Of a stretch of DNA of 64,000 nucleotides, positions 1-8,871 are shown in pieces; position 1 is the stretch's first letter, and each line of letters starts with the position of its first letter. The stretch is from Candidatus Schekmanbacteria bacterium. GTDB lineage: Bacteria > CSSED10-310 > JACPHN01. The stretch spans positions 15,690 to 79,689 of the forward strand of contig JACPHN010000010.1 of assembly GCA_016188575.1 (NCBI GenBank). The letters are read 5' to 3'. Made by a program: the position numbers and the translations under genes. The notes beneath the pieces are model-generated. The model worked only from the letters and a program-made list of their open reading frames with translations, ran no database searches and was not told where the DNA came from.

Positions 1-1
1 G

Positions 2-487
2 ATTCGAAACGGGCAAATCCACCCCATAGACTTCGCGAATGGGTGCCCGGACAGCCACTTTACGTCACTCCACGTACATTTCCCGTGGTTGATCGTGAGC
101 CTCCTGAAGTGGCTATCGTTCTGTGCCATTACTGATAAAGATATGCGCATGGACATGGAACATATGCGCTACTTCAAAGTTCTCAACGATCCCAACATAC
201 CACAGATCGAAAAATACGAGTTCTGTGCCAGGGCGAGTGAGGAGTACTTTGAAACAGAGAAGTTCATGGATTTTTGCGCCGAGAACTTCTCTGACCTCGA
301 GGAGAGAATGATCGCGTTCTACGACGAGAAGTTAGACGAGATCATTGGCCATGCGATTGAATGGAGTAGCTTCCCGCTTAACGAACACGACTACTTCTTC
401 CGCCACTACAAGGAGATGATGGATACCATATTCCGCCCGAATGCGCGCGCCTATCTCACCGACGCGATCTTCGACGACGAGGCTTGA
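2..487 (+). CDS. C-terminal part of an ATP-grasp-like protein (truncated by window start)
   Basis: The reading frame is open from base 2, so the gene begins outside the window; 161 residues are visible and it ends in TGA at 485-487. The first visible residues contain an HPIDFANGCPDSHFTSLH segment. In ATP-grasp enzymes a D-x-N stretch late in the domain carries the metal ligands, and this segment resembles the tail of uncharacterised RimK-like/ATP-grasp proteins. That is recalled family similarity, not a computed match. The rest is acidic and aromatic-rich and probably helical, with no membrane segment. Internal TTG and ATG codons (89, 143) would give shorter products, but the open frame upstream argues for a longer protein. 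The stop overlaps the start of the next gene (TGATG), so both belong to one operon. Its substrate cannot be told from this fragment. Confidence 0.5.
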   Translation: MRNGQIHPIDFANGCPDSHFTSLHVHFPWLIVSLLKWLSFCAITDKDMRMDMEHMRYFKVLNDPNIPQIEKYEFCARASEEYFETEKFMDFCAENFSDLEERMIAFYDEKLDEIIGHAIEWSSFPLNEHDYFFRHYKEMMDTIFRPNARAYLTDAIFDDEA

Positions 488-1545
488 TGCGCAAGCGCAA
501 GGCGGCGCTCGTCGGTGGAGGTCGCATCGCCGACCTCCACGTCGGCGGCTATCGCGACAACGCGTGGGCTGAGCTTCATGCCGTTTGCGACATCCGCCCG
601 GAGGTCGCGCGCCGGCGCGCGGCGGAATGGGGGTGCCCGGTCTTCACCAGCTCCTTTTCGGAGATCCTGGAAAGCGACGAGATCGACATCGTCGAAGTCA
701 TCACGCCGCACCACCTTCATTGCGAGATGGTCGTCGCCGCGGCGGCGGCGGGCAAGCACGTGTCGGTTCAAAAACCGATGGCCTTGACGCTTGCGGAATG
801 CGACCGCATGATTGACGCCTGCCGCCAGGCGGGCGTCAAGCTGCGCGTTTTTGAGAATTTCGTGTTTTATCCTCCCTACGTCCGCGCCAAGGAGCTTCTC
901 GCGGAGGGCGCCATCGGCGAGCCGTTGACCCTGCGGCTGAGAATCGGCGCCGGCGCGGGCGGCTGGCCGGTTCCCTTGCGCACGTGGTTGTGGCGGCTCC
1001 GCGAGGGTCGCTGTGGTTTCGGGCCGACACTGTTCGATGACGGTTACCACAAATTCTCGGTGGCATGGGATTTTTTTGGCCCGGTGCAGGAGGTCGCCGC
1101 GCTCATCGACTATTCTCTCGCCTTCGTCGACGCGCCTGCGGCCGTGGTGTGGCGGCACGCGGGCGGCTGCCTCGGCTCGATCGACGCGACGTTCAGCCCC
1201 AACTTGACCATTGCGTCGAAGTACTATTCCGCGGACGAGCGAGTAGAGATTACCGGCACCGAGGGTGTTTTGTACCTGTCGACCTGTTCGGCGCAGCTCC
1301 TGCCAGGCGAGCCGGCGCTGACTTTGGTGAGAAATGGGCAAGCCCACAGTTTCACGGATCTGAGGTCCGACTGGCAGGCGAGCTTTGTCGATTGCACGAG
1401 GCATTTTTCGCGTGCCGTGGCACTCGACGAAGAGCCTCGCCTGACCGGAGCTCGGGGCCGGGAGGTCGTGCGCTTCGCGATAGGCGCGTATGAGGCAGCG
1501 CGGCGCGGCGGTGGCCCGGTCGAGCTGGAGGAGATCTCGTCGTGA
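487..1545 (+). CDS. Gfo/Idh/MocA-family NAD(P)-dependent oxidoreductase
   Basis: A 352-residue protein starting at the ATG that overlaps the preceding stop (TGATG). A TTG three bases upstream is the alternative. The N-terminus has the Rossmann motif ALVGGGRIADLHVGGY (residues 7-22). The usual E-K-P motif appears as VQKP around residue 96, so the catalytic lysine is kept but the preceding Glu is Gln. The C-terminal half has the typical VEITGTEGVLYL segment. Family members oxidise or reduce hydroxyls of sugars, inositols and sugar nucleotides in the cytosol. Here the neighbours suggest a sugar in the surface-glycan pathway. The 3' end overlaps the next gene by GTGA, suggesting translational coupling. 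The substrate is unknown. Confidence 0.85.
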   Translation: MRKRKAALVGGGRIADLHVGGYRDNAWAELHAVCDIRPEVARRRAAEWGCPVFTSSFSEILESDEIDIVEVITPHHLHCEMVVAAAAAGKHVSVQKPMALTLAECDRMIDACRQAGVKLRVFENFVFYPPYVRAKELLAEGAIGEPLTLRLRIGAGAGGWPVPLRTWLWRLREGRCGFGPTLFDDGYHKFSVAWDFFGPVQEVAALIDYSLAFVDAPAAVVWRHAGGCLGSIDATFSPNLTIASKYYSADERVEITGTEGVLYLSTCSAQLLPGEPALTLVRNGQAHSFTDLRSDWQASFVDCTRHFSRAVALDEEPRLTGARGREVVRFAIGAYEAARRGGGPVELEEISS

Positions 1546-1853
1546 CGGAGCTGCGGGAAACGGTGCCTTGGAACGTCCGCGGGGCGCTTGCGCGGGTCGC
1601 CGTGCTCGCGGTCCGACGCCTTGGCCGCCTGCCAGACGCGACGCTGGCGCGCTGGCTCGCGGTGGCAATGAAAGGTGCGACGCTCCTGCCGTCCGGTACG
1701 CCCATTCGGGACGGCCTCGCCGAGCTGAGCGCGATCTTTGCGCACCCGGGGGAGGACGCCGCAACAGTCCGCGAGGTGCTGGCGCGTTCCCGTCCGGAGC
1801 AGCTCGTGGCGCTCGTCTATGGCGCGTGGCGGCAGCGCCCGCCGGTGCGCTGA
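1542..1853 (+). CDS. Small hypothetical protein within an oxidoreductase operon
   Basis: A 103-residue protein starting at GTG inside the preceding gene's stop (GTGA) and ending in a TGATG overlap with the next gene. The tight coupling on both sides is the main reason to accept it. It is rich in Ala, Arg and Leu, appears helical, and has no signal peptide, Cys cluster or membrane segment. I do not recognise a family. Its position between a normal and a degenerate Gfo/Idh/MocA protein suggests an accessory or docking role, but that is only inference. Confidence 0.55.
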   Translation: MTELRETVPWNVRGALARVAVLAVRRLGRLPDATLARWLAVAMKGATLLPSGTPIRDGLAELSAIFAHPGEDAATVREVLARSRPEQLVALVYGAWRQRPPVR

Positions 1854-2782
1854 TGGCAGAGCCGGCGCGATGGATCGTGGGCGATCCGGTGGACGTGCGG
1901 ACGCCGGAGGGCGCCAGACAGGTTTCGGAGCACGCGCTCCTGGAGGCGCCGGGTAGTCCCGCCGTCGTAATCGCCGCGCCGGGGCTGCGAGATCCGGCCG
2001 CGGTGGCGGCGAGCGCTGTGGAACGTGGTGCGCGCACGCTCTTCCTGATGCCGGTGGGGCTGACGCTGGAGGCGCTCGATGGTCTGCGCGCGCGGTTCGG
2101 CAACCTCGGCACCCGGCTTGGGGCCGTCGACCCGCTCGGTGCGCATCCCGTTGCTGCGCTCATGCGGCGCAGTCTCGACAGGTGGGATGTTGGCCAGCTT
2201 CAGCACGTGCGCCTGGCGTCTCATGGCCCCGGAGACGGCTGCGCGCAGGGCCGCGAGGCGCTCTGGGCACATCCCTGTCTGGATGGCGCGGCGCTGCTGG
2301 CGGGCTGGTTCGGCGAGGTTTTGGCGGCGCGGGCACTGGCGCGGCGCACCGGCGCCGGAGGCGCGGCGCTGGTAGAGGCGCTGCGTTTTCGCCGCCCCGG
2401 ATGTGTGGGCGTGCGCGAGATTACGGTGACGTTTTCGGCCGCGACAGCATCCGCCGCTTCCGGGTGGAGGCACGCGCTGGAAGTTACGGGGACCGACGGG
2501 GTAGCGCTCGCGGAGCTGGGCACCTGGCGCCCCCCAAACGCCGCACCGTTACGGCTGCGCGTGGGAGCGGAGTTGCGTATACCTGAGCTCACGGGTGAGG
2601 CAGCGGGGTATGGCCCGCGCGAGCTATATGACCTCGGGCTGCGACGCGGGATCGCAGCGGCGCTCGCCGGGCTGGCGCGCGGTGAAGGCGAGCTTCAGCT
2701 TCGCGCCGCGGCGGCCGAGAATCACAGAAGATCCGAGCTCGCAGCCATGCTGGCAACGCCGCGCGAACACTCTAGCTGCTGA
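1853..2782 (+). CDS. Degenerate Gfo/Idh/MocA-like protein lacking the nucleotide-binding motif
   Basis: A 309-residue protein starting at the ATG in TGATG; an upstream extension of the frame is rejected because it would run through the two genes before it. The order of segments resembles a Gfo/Idh protein. There is an Ala-rich helix and a LTLEALDGLRARFGNLGTRLG stretch, where family members have the post-EKP helix. Later come HALEVTGTDGVALAELG and a final Y-x-x-E-LY-x-L-x-x-G helix. There is no G-x-G-x-x-G Rossmann motif near the N-terminus and no E-K-P lysine, so it probably does not bind NAD(P) normally. It may be a non-catalytic partner of the intact oxidoreductase two genes upstream. The last 11 bases overlap the convergent DUF445 gene. 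Confidence 0.6.
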   Translation: MAEPARWIVGDPVDVRTPEGARQVSEHALLEAPGSPAVVIAAPGLRDPAAVAASAVERGARTLFLMPVGLTLEALDGLRARFGNLGTRLGAVDPLGAHPVAALMRRSLDRWDVGQLQHVRLASHGPGDGCAQGREALWAHPCLDGAALLAGWFGEVLAARALARRTGAGGAALVEALRFRRPGCVGVREITVTFSAATASAASGWRHALEVTGTDGVALAELGTWRPPNAAPLRLRVGAELRIPELTGEAAGYGPRELYDLGLRRGIAAALAGLARGEGELQLRAAAAENHRRSELAAMLATPREHSSC

Positions 2783-3968
2783 AAAACAGCAGGAGCTGCA
2801 CGGCTCCGATTGCCAGTCCGAGAGCACCGCCGACGAGAATCAGCTTCAGCTCATCTTCCTTGAATACCGGCCGCAGAAAATTCTCGAATTCGAAGCTTGG
2901 CAATGCGATCATCCTACGGTACAGCGTGCCCTGGAGATCGAGGACATCGTCCGTGTATTTGTGGAGGATGCGAACCAGACGCGGCAAGTCTGCGATGATG
3001 CGAGCGCTCACCTGGGCGCGCGCCTCGCGGTACTCTTGAGTGCCGACCGCAAGCTGTACGACGGGCTTCACGAGCCCGAGCGAGGCGTCGACGGCGCGCG
3101 CAACGTGGCGCTGAATGATCTTCTCCAGCCGCGGCTTGCCCGGCCCCTGCACAATTTCCTGCAACAGCCGCTCAGAGTTGAGAATCTCCCACGCTACGAG
3201 CTGCGAGTACTCCTTGGATACTTCCTTTTGCCGGCGCAGGAACAACCCCTGCCAGGTAATGGGCCCGAACTTGGTAGGTTCCAGCGGTTCGAAAATCATC
3301 TTGATGGCGAGCCAGTTGGTGACGTAGCCGACCGCGAAGCCGGCCAGAGGAAGGATCCACCACGCCGGGAAAGCCATCCACACCAACATCTGGAGAATGC
3401 CGAACAAGAAGCCGAAGTGAAATCCTGATCGCTCTATGAACTTGAATTCGGCGGCGCCGCACTGCTGAAAGATCTTGTTGAGCAGCGCCTTGTTCTGGAC
3501 GAGGCGTTCGATGAAAATCTTGCGAATATCGAGGAACTCACCGATGTTCCGCTTGATCTCGGCGATGACATCAGCGATGAGTGACGGCATTTCCGCTTGC
3601 AGTCGCGCGACGATTTCGTCCTTGACGCGCTGCGGCATGGCCTCCCACAGTGTGGGCACGGTCTCCTCCATTACCTCGGTGAGGATGTCGGATAGCAGCG
3701 GCTGAAATCGCGGGCGCACTTCCTCGGCCATGGCATGTGGGTCCACTCGGGAAATGACGACATCGATGTCGAGCGCCTTTGCGGTAATGGTGTCCACGGC
3801 CACTCGCGCCATCTTGGGGGCCTTGGCGGGAATGATTCCTTGCCAGCCGAGGTAGGGTTTCAGCCCGACGAACTCCAATGGGAAAAACGTCATCTTGATC
3901 GCAACGACGTTGGTGATCCAGCCGATGAAAGCGCTGAAAAGCGGAATTAGGACGTAATAGACCCACAT
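2772..3968 (-). CDS. DUF445-family membrane protein (YheB-like)
   Basis: A 398-residue protein with a short N-terminal hydrophobic segment (residues 1-15) followed by GWITNVVAIKMTFFPLE. That motif recurs mid-protein as GYVTNWLAIKMIFEPLE, the duplicated G-x-x-TN-x-(L/V)AIKM-F-P signature of DUF445. A central hydrophobic stretch (about residues 185-225) and a C-terminal one (about 375-395) should be membrane segments, with long amphipathic helices between. Function of the family is unknown; it is an envelope protein. It is convergent with the oxidoreductase operon (11-bp overlap) and lies 12 bp downstream of the HspQ-like gene on the same strand. It looks like background chromosome rather than part of the glycan island. 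Confidence 0.85.
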   Translation of the reverse strand: MWVYYVLIPLFSAFIGWITNVVAIKMTFFPLEFVGLKPYLGWQGIIPAKAPKMARVAVDTITAKALDIDVVISRVDPHAMAEEVRPRFQPLLSDILTEVMEETVPTLWEAMPQRVKDEIVARLQAEMPSLIADVIAEIKRNIGEFLDIRKIFIERLVQNKALLNKIFQQCGAAEFKFIERSGFHFGFLFGILQMLVWMAFPAWWILPLAGFAVGYVTNWLAIKMIFEPLEPTKFGPITWQGLFLRRQKEVSKEYSQLVAWEILNSERLLQEIVQGPGKPRLEKIIQRHVARAVDASLGLVKPVVQLAVGTQEYREARAQVSARIIADLPRLVRILHKYTDDVLDLQGTLYRRMIALPSFEFENFLRPVFKEDELKLILVGGALGLAIGAVQLLLFFSS

Positions 3969-3980
3969 GCCCGACTGGCG

Positions 3981-4319
3981 CTAGTTGCGGCTGAAGCGCT
4001 GATACCTTCCGTCAAAGAAGGCCTGAAAATGCAGGAAAAGCTGGCAGTTACGAATCCCTCTTCCCGAAGTATCGGCGACGAGGTCCCGCTGGGAAGCGAG
4101 CGCCCTTCCCGTCGACTCGTCGAGGAGGAGCTCGTACCATGGGGTGTCGTCCGCGGGCTCCTCCCGAGCCTCGGCGACCGGTGACGAAGTCGGCGGCGAG
4201 CATGCGCGGACCACCACGCCTCGATAGTTGGCCCGCACGTGAATGACCACTTCCCCCACATGATAGCGGCATCGCCGCTCAGTTCCGTCATCTCGCATTG
4301 CCTTTGCCACCTCCCGCAT
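3981..4319 (-). CDS. HspQ/YccV-like (hemimethylated-DNA-binding-type) small protein
   Basis: A 112-residue protein. The segment HVGEVVIHVRANYRGVVV followed by WYELLLD and a C-terminal FFDGRYQRF matches the pattern of the YccV/HspQ fold, a small SH3-like barrel. In E. coli, HspQ is a heat-shock protein that modulates Lon protease and binds hemimethylated DNA. Similar domains also occur fused to F-box or ClpS-like proteins. ATG at 4319 is used; an in-frame ATG at 4298 would also keep the whole domain. It is likely cotranscribed with the DUF445 gene 12 bp downstream. Assignment rests on motif recall. Confidence 0.65.
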   Translation of the reverse strand: MREVAKAMRDDGTERRCRYHVGEVVIHVRANYRGVVVRACSPPTSSPVAEAREEPADDTPWYELLLDESTGRALASQRDLVADTSGRGIRNCQLFLHFQAFFDGRYQRFSRN

Positions 4320-4578
4320 GCGCTTGCCGAACTGTGCACGGATGATGAACCGGCAAGCCTACTAGCACCGCACGGCCGCGGTCGCAATCGCTCGATGCGC
4401 CGTCGTGTCAACCCCGACATTGCAGGTCTGGCGGCGCCCGCCTATCGTGAAAGGTAGGGTAATTCAGCCTGCGGGTGGCGCATCCCCACCATCCGCCGCG
4501 GTGTCCGCCGGGTCCCGATCCCGTCGGTCTGCGGCAGCGCGGCTATTGAGGTCTCAGCGAAGCGAGTCACGCGTCCGC
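4320..4578. other. Intergenic region between divergent genes
   Basis: This 259-bp stretch separates the minus-strand HspQ-like gene from the plus-strand membrane protein. It should hold both promoters. I could not assign -10/-35 boxes with confidence. The plus-strand frame is open through most of it (possible start at 4405), but the extra 58 residues are Arg/Ser/Pro-rich and look untranslated. Confidence 0.4.
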
Positions 4579-5139
4579 ATGCACACGACAAGCGCCAAAC
4601 CGATTGGTCCTGCACAGGCGTCGGGCGGCAGCGACCGCAACATTTCCCGCGGCGAAAACGCGCGCGTAACGGGCGCCTCCGAAGCCGCCCCGGAGCGCTA
4701 TCAGGTGGTCCTTTCGGTTCCACCGGAGCGCGCTCTGAAGGCGGCCGCGGCCGTTGCGGAGCTGTGGGGGGCGGAGTGGACGGACCTCGGGAGTGGCAAC
4801 GCCCAGCTCTTGCTCCCGCAAGAGGCCGGCCTGCGGCGCGGCCTCGCGCGGTGTCGATTGCGGGTGGACGCCGCTGCCGAGGGGTGCGAGGTGGAGCTGC
4901 TTGTCGTGGAATATTGCCTGCAGATCCACGCTCCGCTCGCCGGTGCCGCGGCCATGGGTGCGCTCGGCACCGGCGTGATGGTCCTTTGGCCCTTCTTCCC
5001 CGCATTGATCGCGCTCTTGCCCATCGGACTGCTCATGACGCTCGGCGCCTGGTTTCTCGTCGGCCCGGCGCGCGCGCCGCTACAGCGGCCGGCGTCGTTT
5101 CTGGGACGCCTCGTGGAGGAGCTCGAAACCGCGCCATGA
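4579..5139 (+). CDS. Small membrane protein coupled to a Ser/Thr kinase gene
   Basis: A 186-residue protein from the ATG at 4579; a longer frame from 4405 is possible. A soluble N-terminal half of about 110 residues is followed by two closely spaced hydrophobic stretches (GAAAMGALGTGVMVLWPFF and ALIALLPIGLLMTLGAWFLV), which should form a membrane hairpin near the C-terminus. No enzyme motif is visible. Its stop overlaps the kinase start (ATGA at 5136-5139), so the two proteins are probably made together. A membrane anchor or input partner for the kinase is a reasonable guess, not shown. Confidence 0.65.
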   Translation: MHTTSAKPIGPAQASGGSDRNISRGENARVTGASEAAPERYQVVLSVPPERALKAAAAVAELWGAEWTDLGSGNAQLLLPQEAGLRRGLARCRLRVDAAAEGCEVELLVVEYCLQIHAPLAGAAAMGALGTGVMVLWPFFPALIALLPIGLLMTLGAWFLVGPARAPLQRPASFLGRLVEELETAP

Positions 5140-8100
5140 TCGCCGATCCCCTGGCGGGCTGCCCAAGAATCGGGGCGTACGAGCTGCACGGACGCCTCGG
5201 TGCCGGCGGCATGGGCGTGGTCTACCGCGGCACCGACGTCGCCACGGGCGCGGCGGTCGCGATCAAGATGATGCTCGATGCCGACGAGCGGCACCAGCGC
5301 ATACTGCGCCGCGAGATTGCCGCGCTGGCCCGGCTCGATCACCCCGGCATCGTAGCCATCCGCGCGCATGGGGTGCACGAGTCCCGGACCTGGTACGCGA
5401 TGGACCTCGTCCCTGGCCTGTCCATCTCCCGGCACTGTGCGCAGTTGCGCGCCGAGCTCCCGCAGACCGCCGCCGGCGGGCTCGGCTCCGCGTATGTCCG
5501 CCGGGTAGCCGCGATCCTGGTCGACGTCGCCTGGACCCTCGCCTACTTGCACGGTCAGGGCTTCGTGCACCGCGATCTCAAACCGGACAATCTCCTGGTT
5601 ACCCCCGAAGATCGGGCAGTTGTCGTCGATTTCGGCCTGGCGGAGCAGTTCCGCGTATTCATCTCGCGGGAAGCCTTGGCGGTCGCCTTGCGCAGCTCCT
5701 CCGGCACCGTCCATTACATGTCCCCCGAGCAGCTCCGCGGGGAGAATGTCGATGCGCGCTCGGATCTGTACTCCTATGGTTGCGTGATGTTCGAGCTCCT
5801 GGCGGGGAAACCGCCGTATGCCGCCGCGAGCTTCTCACAGGTCGTCGAGGGCCACCTCGCACGCCCGATCCCGGTCCTCGACGAGCTTGCTACTGGCGTT
5901 CCCCAGGAGCTGATGCAGGTGATTGCGGGACTCCTGGAGAAACACCGGCGGCGGCGTACCGCCTTCGCGGTAGACGTGGCCGTGGCGCTGAGCCGCTTCC
6001 TCGGGCTGGAAACGCCAGATCAGCCGATGCGAGCGTGCAGCTACTTGTATCGCCCGGAGCTATGTGGTCGAGAAGGAGAGCTGCGCCGCATCGAGAGCTC
6101 ACTGGCGGCGGCCGCCAGGGGGCACGGTGGGCTGGTGGCCATCGGCGGCGAGAGCGGTGTGGGAAAAACGCGGCTCGCTTCCGAAGCCGTAGCCCGGCTC
6201 AATGTGCGCTTCGCGGCAATCCTCACCGCCACATGTCGCCTCGAGGGCGGCGCTCTGCATGCCTTCTTTCCGCTATTCGAAGCGATCGGGGACCGCCGTC
6301 GAAGCGCCGGGCCCGGCAGCCTCGAGGCGCTCCTTGGCGACCGCGGCGCGGCGCTTTTGCCCTTCCTACCCGAGGACATCGCGTCACGGTGCGCAGGGAC
6401 AACAGCACCGCCTGAAGAGATCGCGCCGGCGGAGGCCAAGCTGCGAATTTTCCGCGCGGTCGCGTGGCTGCTCGCAGAGCATGCCGAGGGGCGACCGTTG
6501 CTGCTCGTCATCGACGACCTCCAGTGGGCGGACGATCTTTCGTGGAGCACGTTGCTCTACTTGGTGCGCAATCCAACGCCGGACGCGGCCGTCGGCTTGC
6601 TGGCGACCTATCGCGCGGACGAGGCGGAGCCGCGCCTCGCGGACCTTCTTTCCGAGAGCGGCGTCCTGTCGATTCAGCTCGAGCGGCTCGCGCCGGCCGA
6701 CGTCGGCGAGGTGGTCGCGGGAATGCTCGCGCTGCCGGCAGCGCCGCGCTCCTTTGCCGCTCATCTCGCGGCGCTGTCCGGAGGCAACCCGTTTTTTGTC
6801 GCGGAGTCCCTGCGCGCCGCGGTGGACGCCGGCGCGCTCTGGCGCGACACGCACGGCCAGTGGTTGGTTGATCTGGAGGGCGAGCCCGGTTCGACCGCGA
6901 CGCCACAGTGGGAGCGGCTCGCGCTTCCGGAGACCGTGCGCGCGCTCGTCTTCCGGCGGCTTGCAGCCTTGTCCCCGGGCGCGGAGGCGCTCGTGCGCGT
7001 GGCGGCGGTGCTGGGCAGGGAGCTCGCGCCGCGGGCGCTGCGCGCCGCCGCGGAGCTCGGCGAGGACGCGTTTCTCCTGGTGCTCGACGAGCTGGTGCGC
7101 CGACACGTTCTCGAGGAATCGCCGTTGACCGGTCGGGTCAGCTTCACCCACGACAAGATCCAGGAGATGGTCTACGAACGACTGGAGGCGGCGACGCGGG
7201 AGCGCCTGCATCGCCGCTGTGCCGAAATGTACGAGCTCCAGGCGAGGGGTGTCCCGGGCGCGGAAGAAGAAGTCGCCGAGGAGCTCGCGCGCCACTGGCA
7301 CCGCGCCGGGGAAAGCCGTCGCGCCCTCCCGCACCTGCACATTGCCGCGCAGCGCGCTGTCGCTCGCTACGACTTCGCAACGGCGGCCTCCTGCTTTCGC
7401 ACCGTAATCGCGCTCGAGGACGCGGAGAGCACGGCCGGCATTCGCGCGCGCATCGATTTCGTGCACAAGGTGCTGATCCCGACGGCGCGCAGCGTCGAGG
7501 GCACCGAACAGATCAACGCGGCCATCGACGCCGCGACCGCTCTTGCCGACGAGCAGCTTCTGGCGGACGCGTACTACACCTCGGCCTTTGTCCTGCTGAT
7601 CCGCAGCCGCTACGCCGACGGGATGACCGCGGCCAACAACGCGCTGGGGCGCTACCGGGCGCTCGAACGCGCGGCCTCCACGGCGGCCACGCTCAACGTC
7701 CTCGGCAACCTGCGCAGTGAAGCCGGAGATTTCGATGGCGCCATGCGCTGCCTCGACGAGAGCCTGGCGATCAAGGAAGCGCTTGGCGATCTGGATGGCG
7801 CCGCCACGACAATCGGCAACATCGGGAACATCCAATACCGGACCGGAAATCTGGAAGCGGCTCTGACGAGTTTCGGCAAGGCCCTCAAGATCCATCGGGA
7901 ACGAAACAATCGCAAGATGACCGCAAGCATGCTGAGCTCGATCGCGGTGATCTACTACGAACGCGGCAACCTGGAAAAGGCGCGCGAGCTCAACGACCTG
8001 GCCTTGCGGATTCACCGCGAGCTCGGAGACCGCCGCCACGAGGGCCTCACGCTCACCAACCTGGCCGGCGTCATGACCCTGCTTGGCGAGCTCGACAGAG

Positions 8101-8678
8101 CAGTCGACCTCTACGAGCAGGCGCTGGCGATCAAGCGCGAGACCCGCCACCGCTTCGGAGAGGGGATCGTGCTGGCAAACCTGGGGTCGGCGCGGGTGGA
8201 GCGCGGAGAGCTCGAAGTTGGCGCCGAGCTCCTCCGACAGGCGCTGCGGATCGCCGAGGAGATCGGTGATGCCGAGGGTATCGGCTTCTATTGCACGCAG
8301 CTCGGGATGGTCCATCGCCTGGCTGACGACACCCTGGAGGAAGCGGAGCGGCTCGCGGCCCGGGCCCGGACCACGCTGAAAGACTGCGGAGCGAGGCTCG
8401 GGTACCTGCAGGCCCTGTGCGAGCAGGGGAACCTGGCGATCGCGGCGGGATCGCTGCCGGCGGCACTGCGGGATGAGGTGGTGGAGCTCGCTGCAGAGAT
8501 GGGTCTGAAAGAGAGCGACCGCAGCGAGGTCGGAGCGGCGCTCAGGCGATTCCTGGCGGCGTATGCCGCGGTCGCGGCAGGCGGTGCGGAGCGCCTTTGG
8601 AGGGGGGAGGCAGTGCGGTTGATGTCTCCGGGGATGCGGCAGTGGGTCGAGCGGCGGGAGCAGGGGCCAGGGCGATGA
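5136..8678 (+). CDS. Ser/Thr protein kinase fused to AAA-type ATPase and TPR repeats
   Basis: A 1180-residue cytoplasmic protein. The kinase domain covers about residues 14-290: Gly loop LGAGGMGVVY (21-30), Lys44 in VAIK, HRDLKPDN with catalytic Asp147, DFG at 165-167 and SPEQL as the activation-segment end. Next comes a linker with GRE-GEL, then an ATPase of the AAA_16/MalT-like type with Walker A GGESGVGKT (337-345) and Walker B LLLVIDDLQW (455-464). The C-terminal ~350 residues are TPR repeats with recurring LGNLR, GNIGNI and AIKEALGDLDGA units. This architecture is typical of multidomain kinases in myxobacteria and relatives, where phosphorylation and nucleotide state feed a protein-interaction scaffold. 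All kinase key residues are present. An upstream extension of the same frame is rejected because it would overlap the coupled membrane gene. No transcription-factor DNA-binding domain is visible. Confidence 0.93.
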   Translation: MIADPLAGCPRIGAYELHGRLGAGGMGVVYRGTDVATGAAVAIKMMLDADERHQRILRREIAALARLDHPGIVAIRAHGVHESRTWYAMDLVPGLSISRHCAQLRAELPQTAAGGLGSAYVRRVAAILVDVAWTLAYLHGQGFVHRDLKPDNLLVTPEDRAVVVDFGLAEQFRVFISREALAVALRSSSGTVHYMSPEQLRGENVDARSDLYSYGCVMFELLAGKPPYAAASFSQVVEGHLARPIPVLDELATGVPQELMQVIAGLLEKHRRRRTAFAVDVAVALSRFLGLETPDQPMRACSYLYRPELCGREGELRRIESSLAAAARGHGGLVAIGGESGVGKTRLASEAVARLNVRFAAILTATCRLEGGALHAFFPLFEAIGDRRRSAGPGSLEALLGDRGAALLPFLPEDIASRCAGTTAPPEEIAPAEAKLRIFRAVAWLLAEHAEGRPLLLVIDDLQWADDLSWSTLLYLVRNPTPDAAVGLLATYRADEAEPRLADLLSESGVLSIQLERLAPADVGEVVAGMLALPAAPRSFAAHLAALSGGNPFFVAESLRAAVDAGALWRDTHGQWLVDLEGEPGSTATPQWERLALPETVRALVFRRLAALSPGAEALVRVAAVLGRELAPRALRAAAELGEDAFLLVLDELVRRHVLEESPLTGRVSFTHDKIQEMVYERLEAATRERLHRRCAEMYELQARGVPGAEEEVAEELARHWHRAGESRRALPHLHIAAQRAVARYDFATAASCFRTVIALEDAESTAGIRARIDFVHKVLIPTARSVEGTEQINAAIDAATALADEQLLADAYYTSAFVLLIRSRYADGMTAANNALGRYRALERAASTAATLNVLGNLRSEAGDFDGAMRCLDESLAIKEALGDLDGAATTIGNIGNIQYRTGNLEAALTSFGKALKIHRERNNRKMTASMLSSIAVIYYERGNLEKARELNDLALRIHRELGDRRHEGLTLTNLAGVMTLLGELDRAVDLYEQALAIKRETRHRFGEGIVLANLGSARVERGELEVGAELLRQALRIAEEIGDAEGIGFYCTQLGMVHRLADDTLEEAERLAARARTTLKDCGARLGYLQALCEQGNLAIAAGSLPAALRDEVVELAAEMGLKESDRSEVGAALRRFLAAYAAVAAGGAERLWRGEAVRLMSPGMRQWVERREQGPGR

Positions 8679-8871
8679 GCGGGTCGAGGGCGGGGCAGTG
8701 TGGCGTTTCTTCACAGAATCGTGTATCTTCGACACGGCTGCGACGGAGCGCCGCGTTGGGGGGCGCCCCGAGTTGTGGCCCGAAAATTGCAAGAAGCTTC
8801 GGAGCGCGCCCGCTGCACCGCGCACCCGCGCCCCGGACGCCAGGCCTCATCCCCGACCCAGTGAGCAGATC

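Noticed and set aside
451-2163. 570-residue minus-strand open frame
   Set aside because: Arg/Ala/Pro-rich shadow of the plus-strand oxidoreductase genes; high GC gives long antisense frames.
4405-4578. N-terminal extension of the small membrane protein
   Set aside because: Low-complexity Arg/Ser/Pro sequence without a ribosome site; ATG 4579 is preferred, though the longer form cannot be excluded.
6384-8825. 813-residue minus-strand open frame opposite the kinase gene
   Set aside because: It mirrors the ATPase and TPR part of a clearly coding gene and has no recognisable domains.
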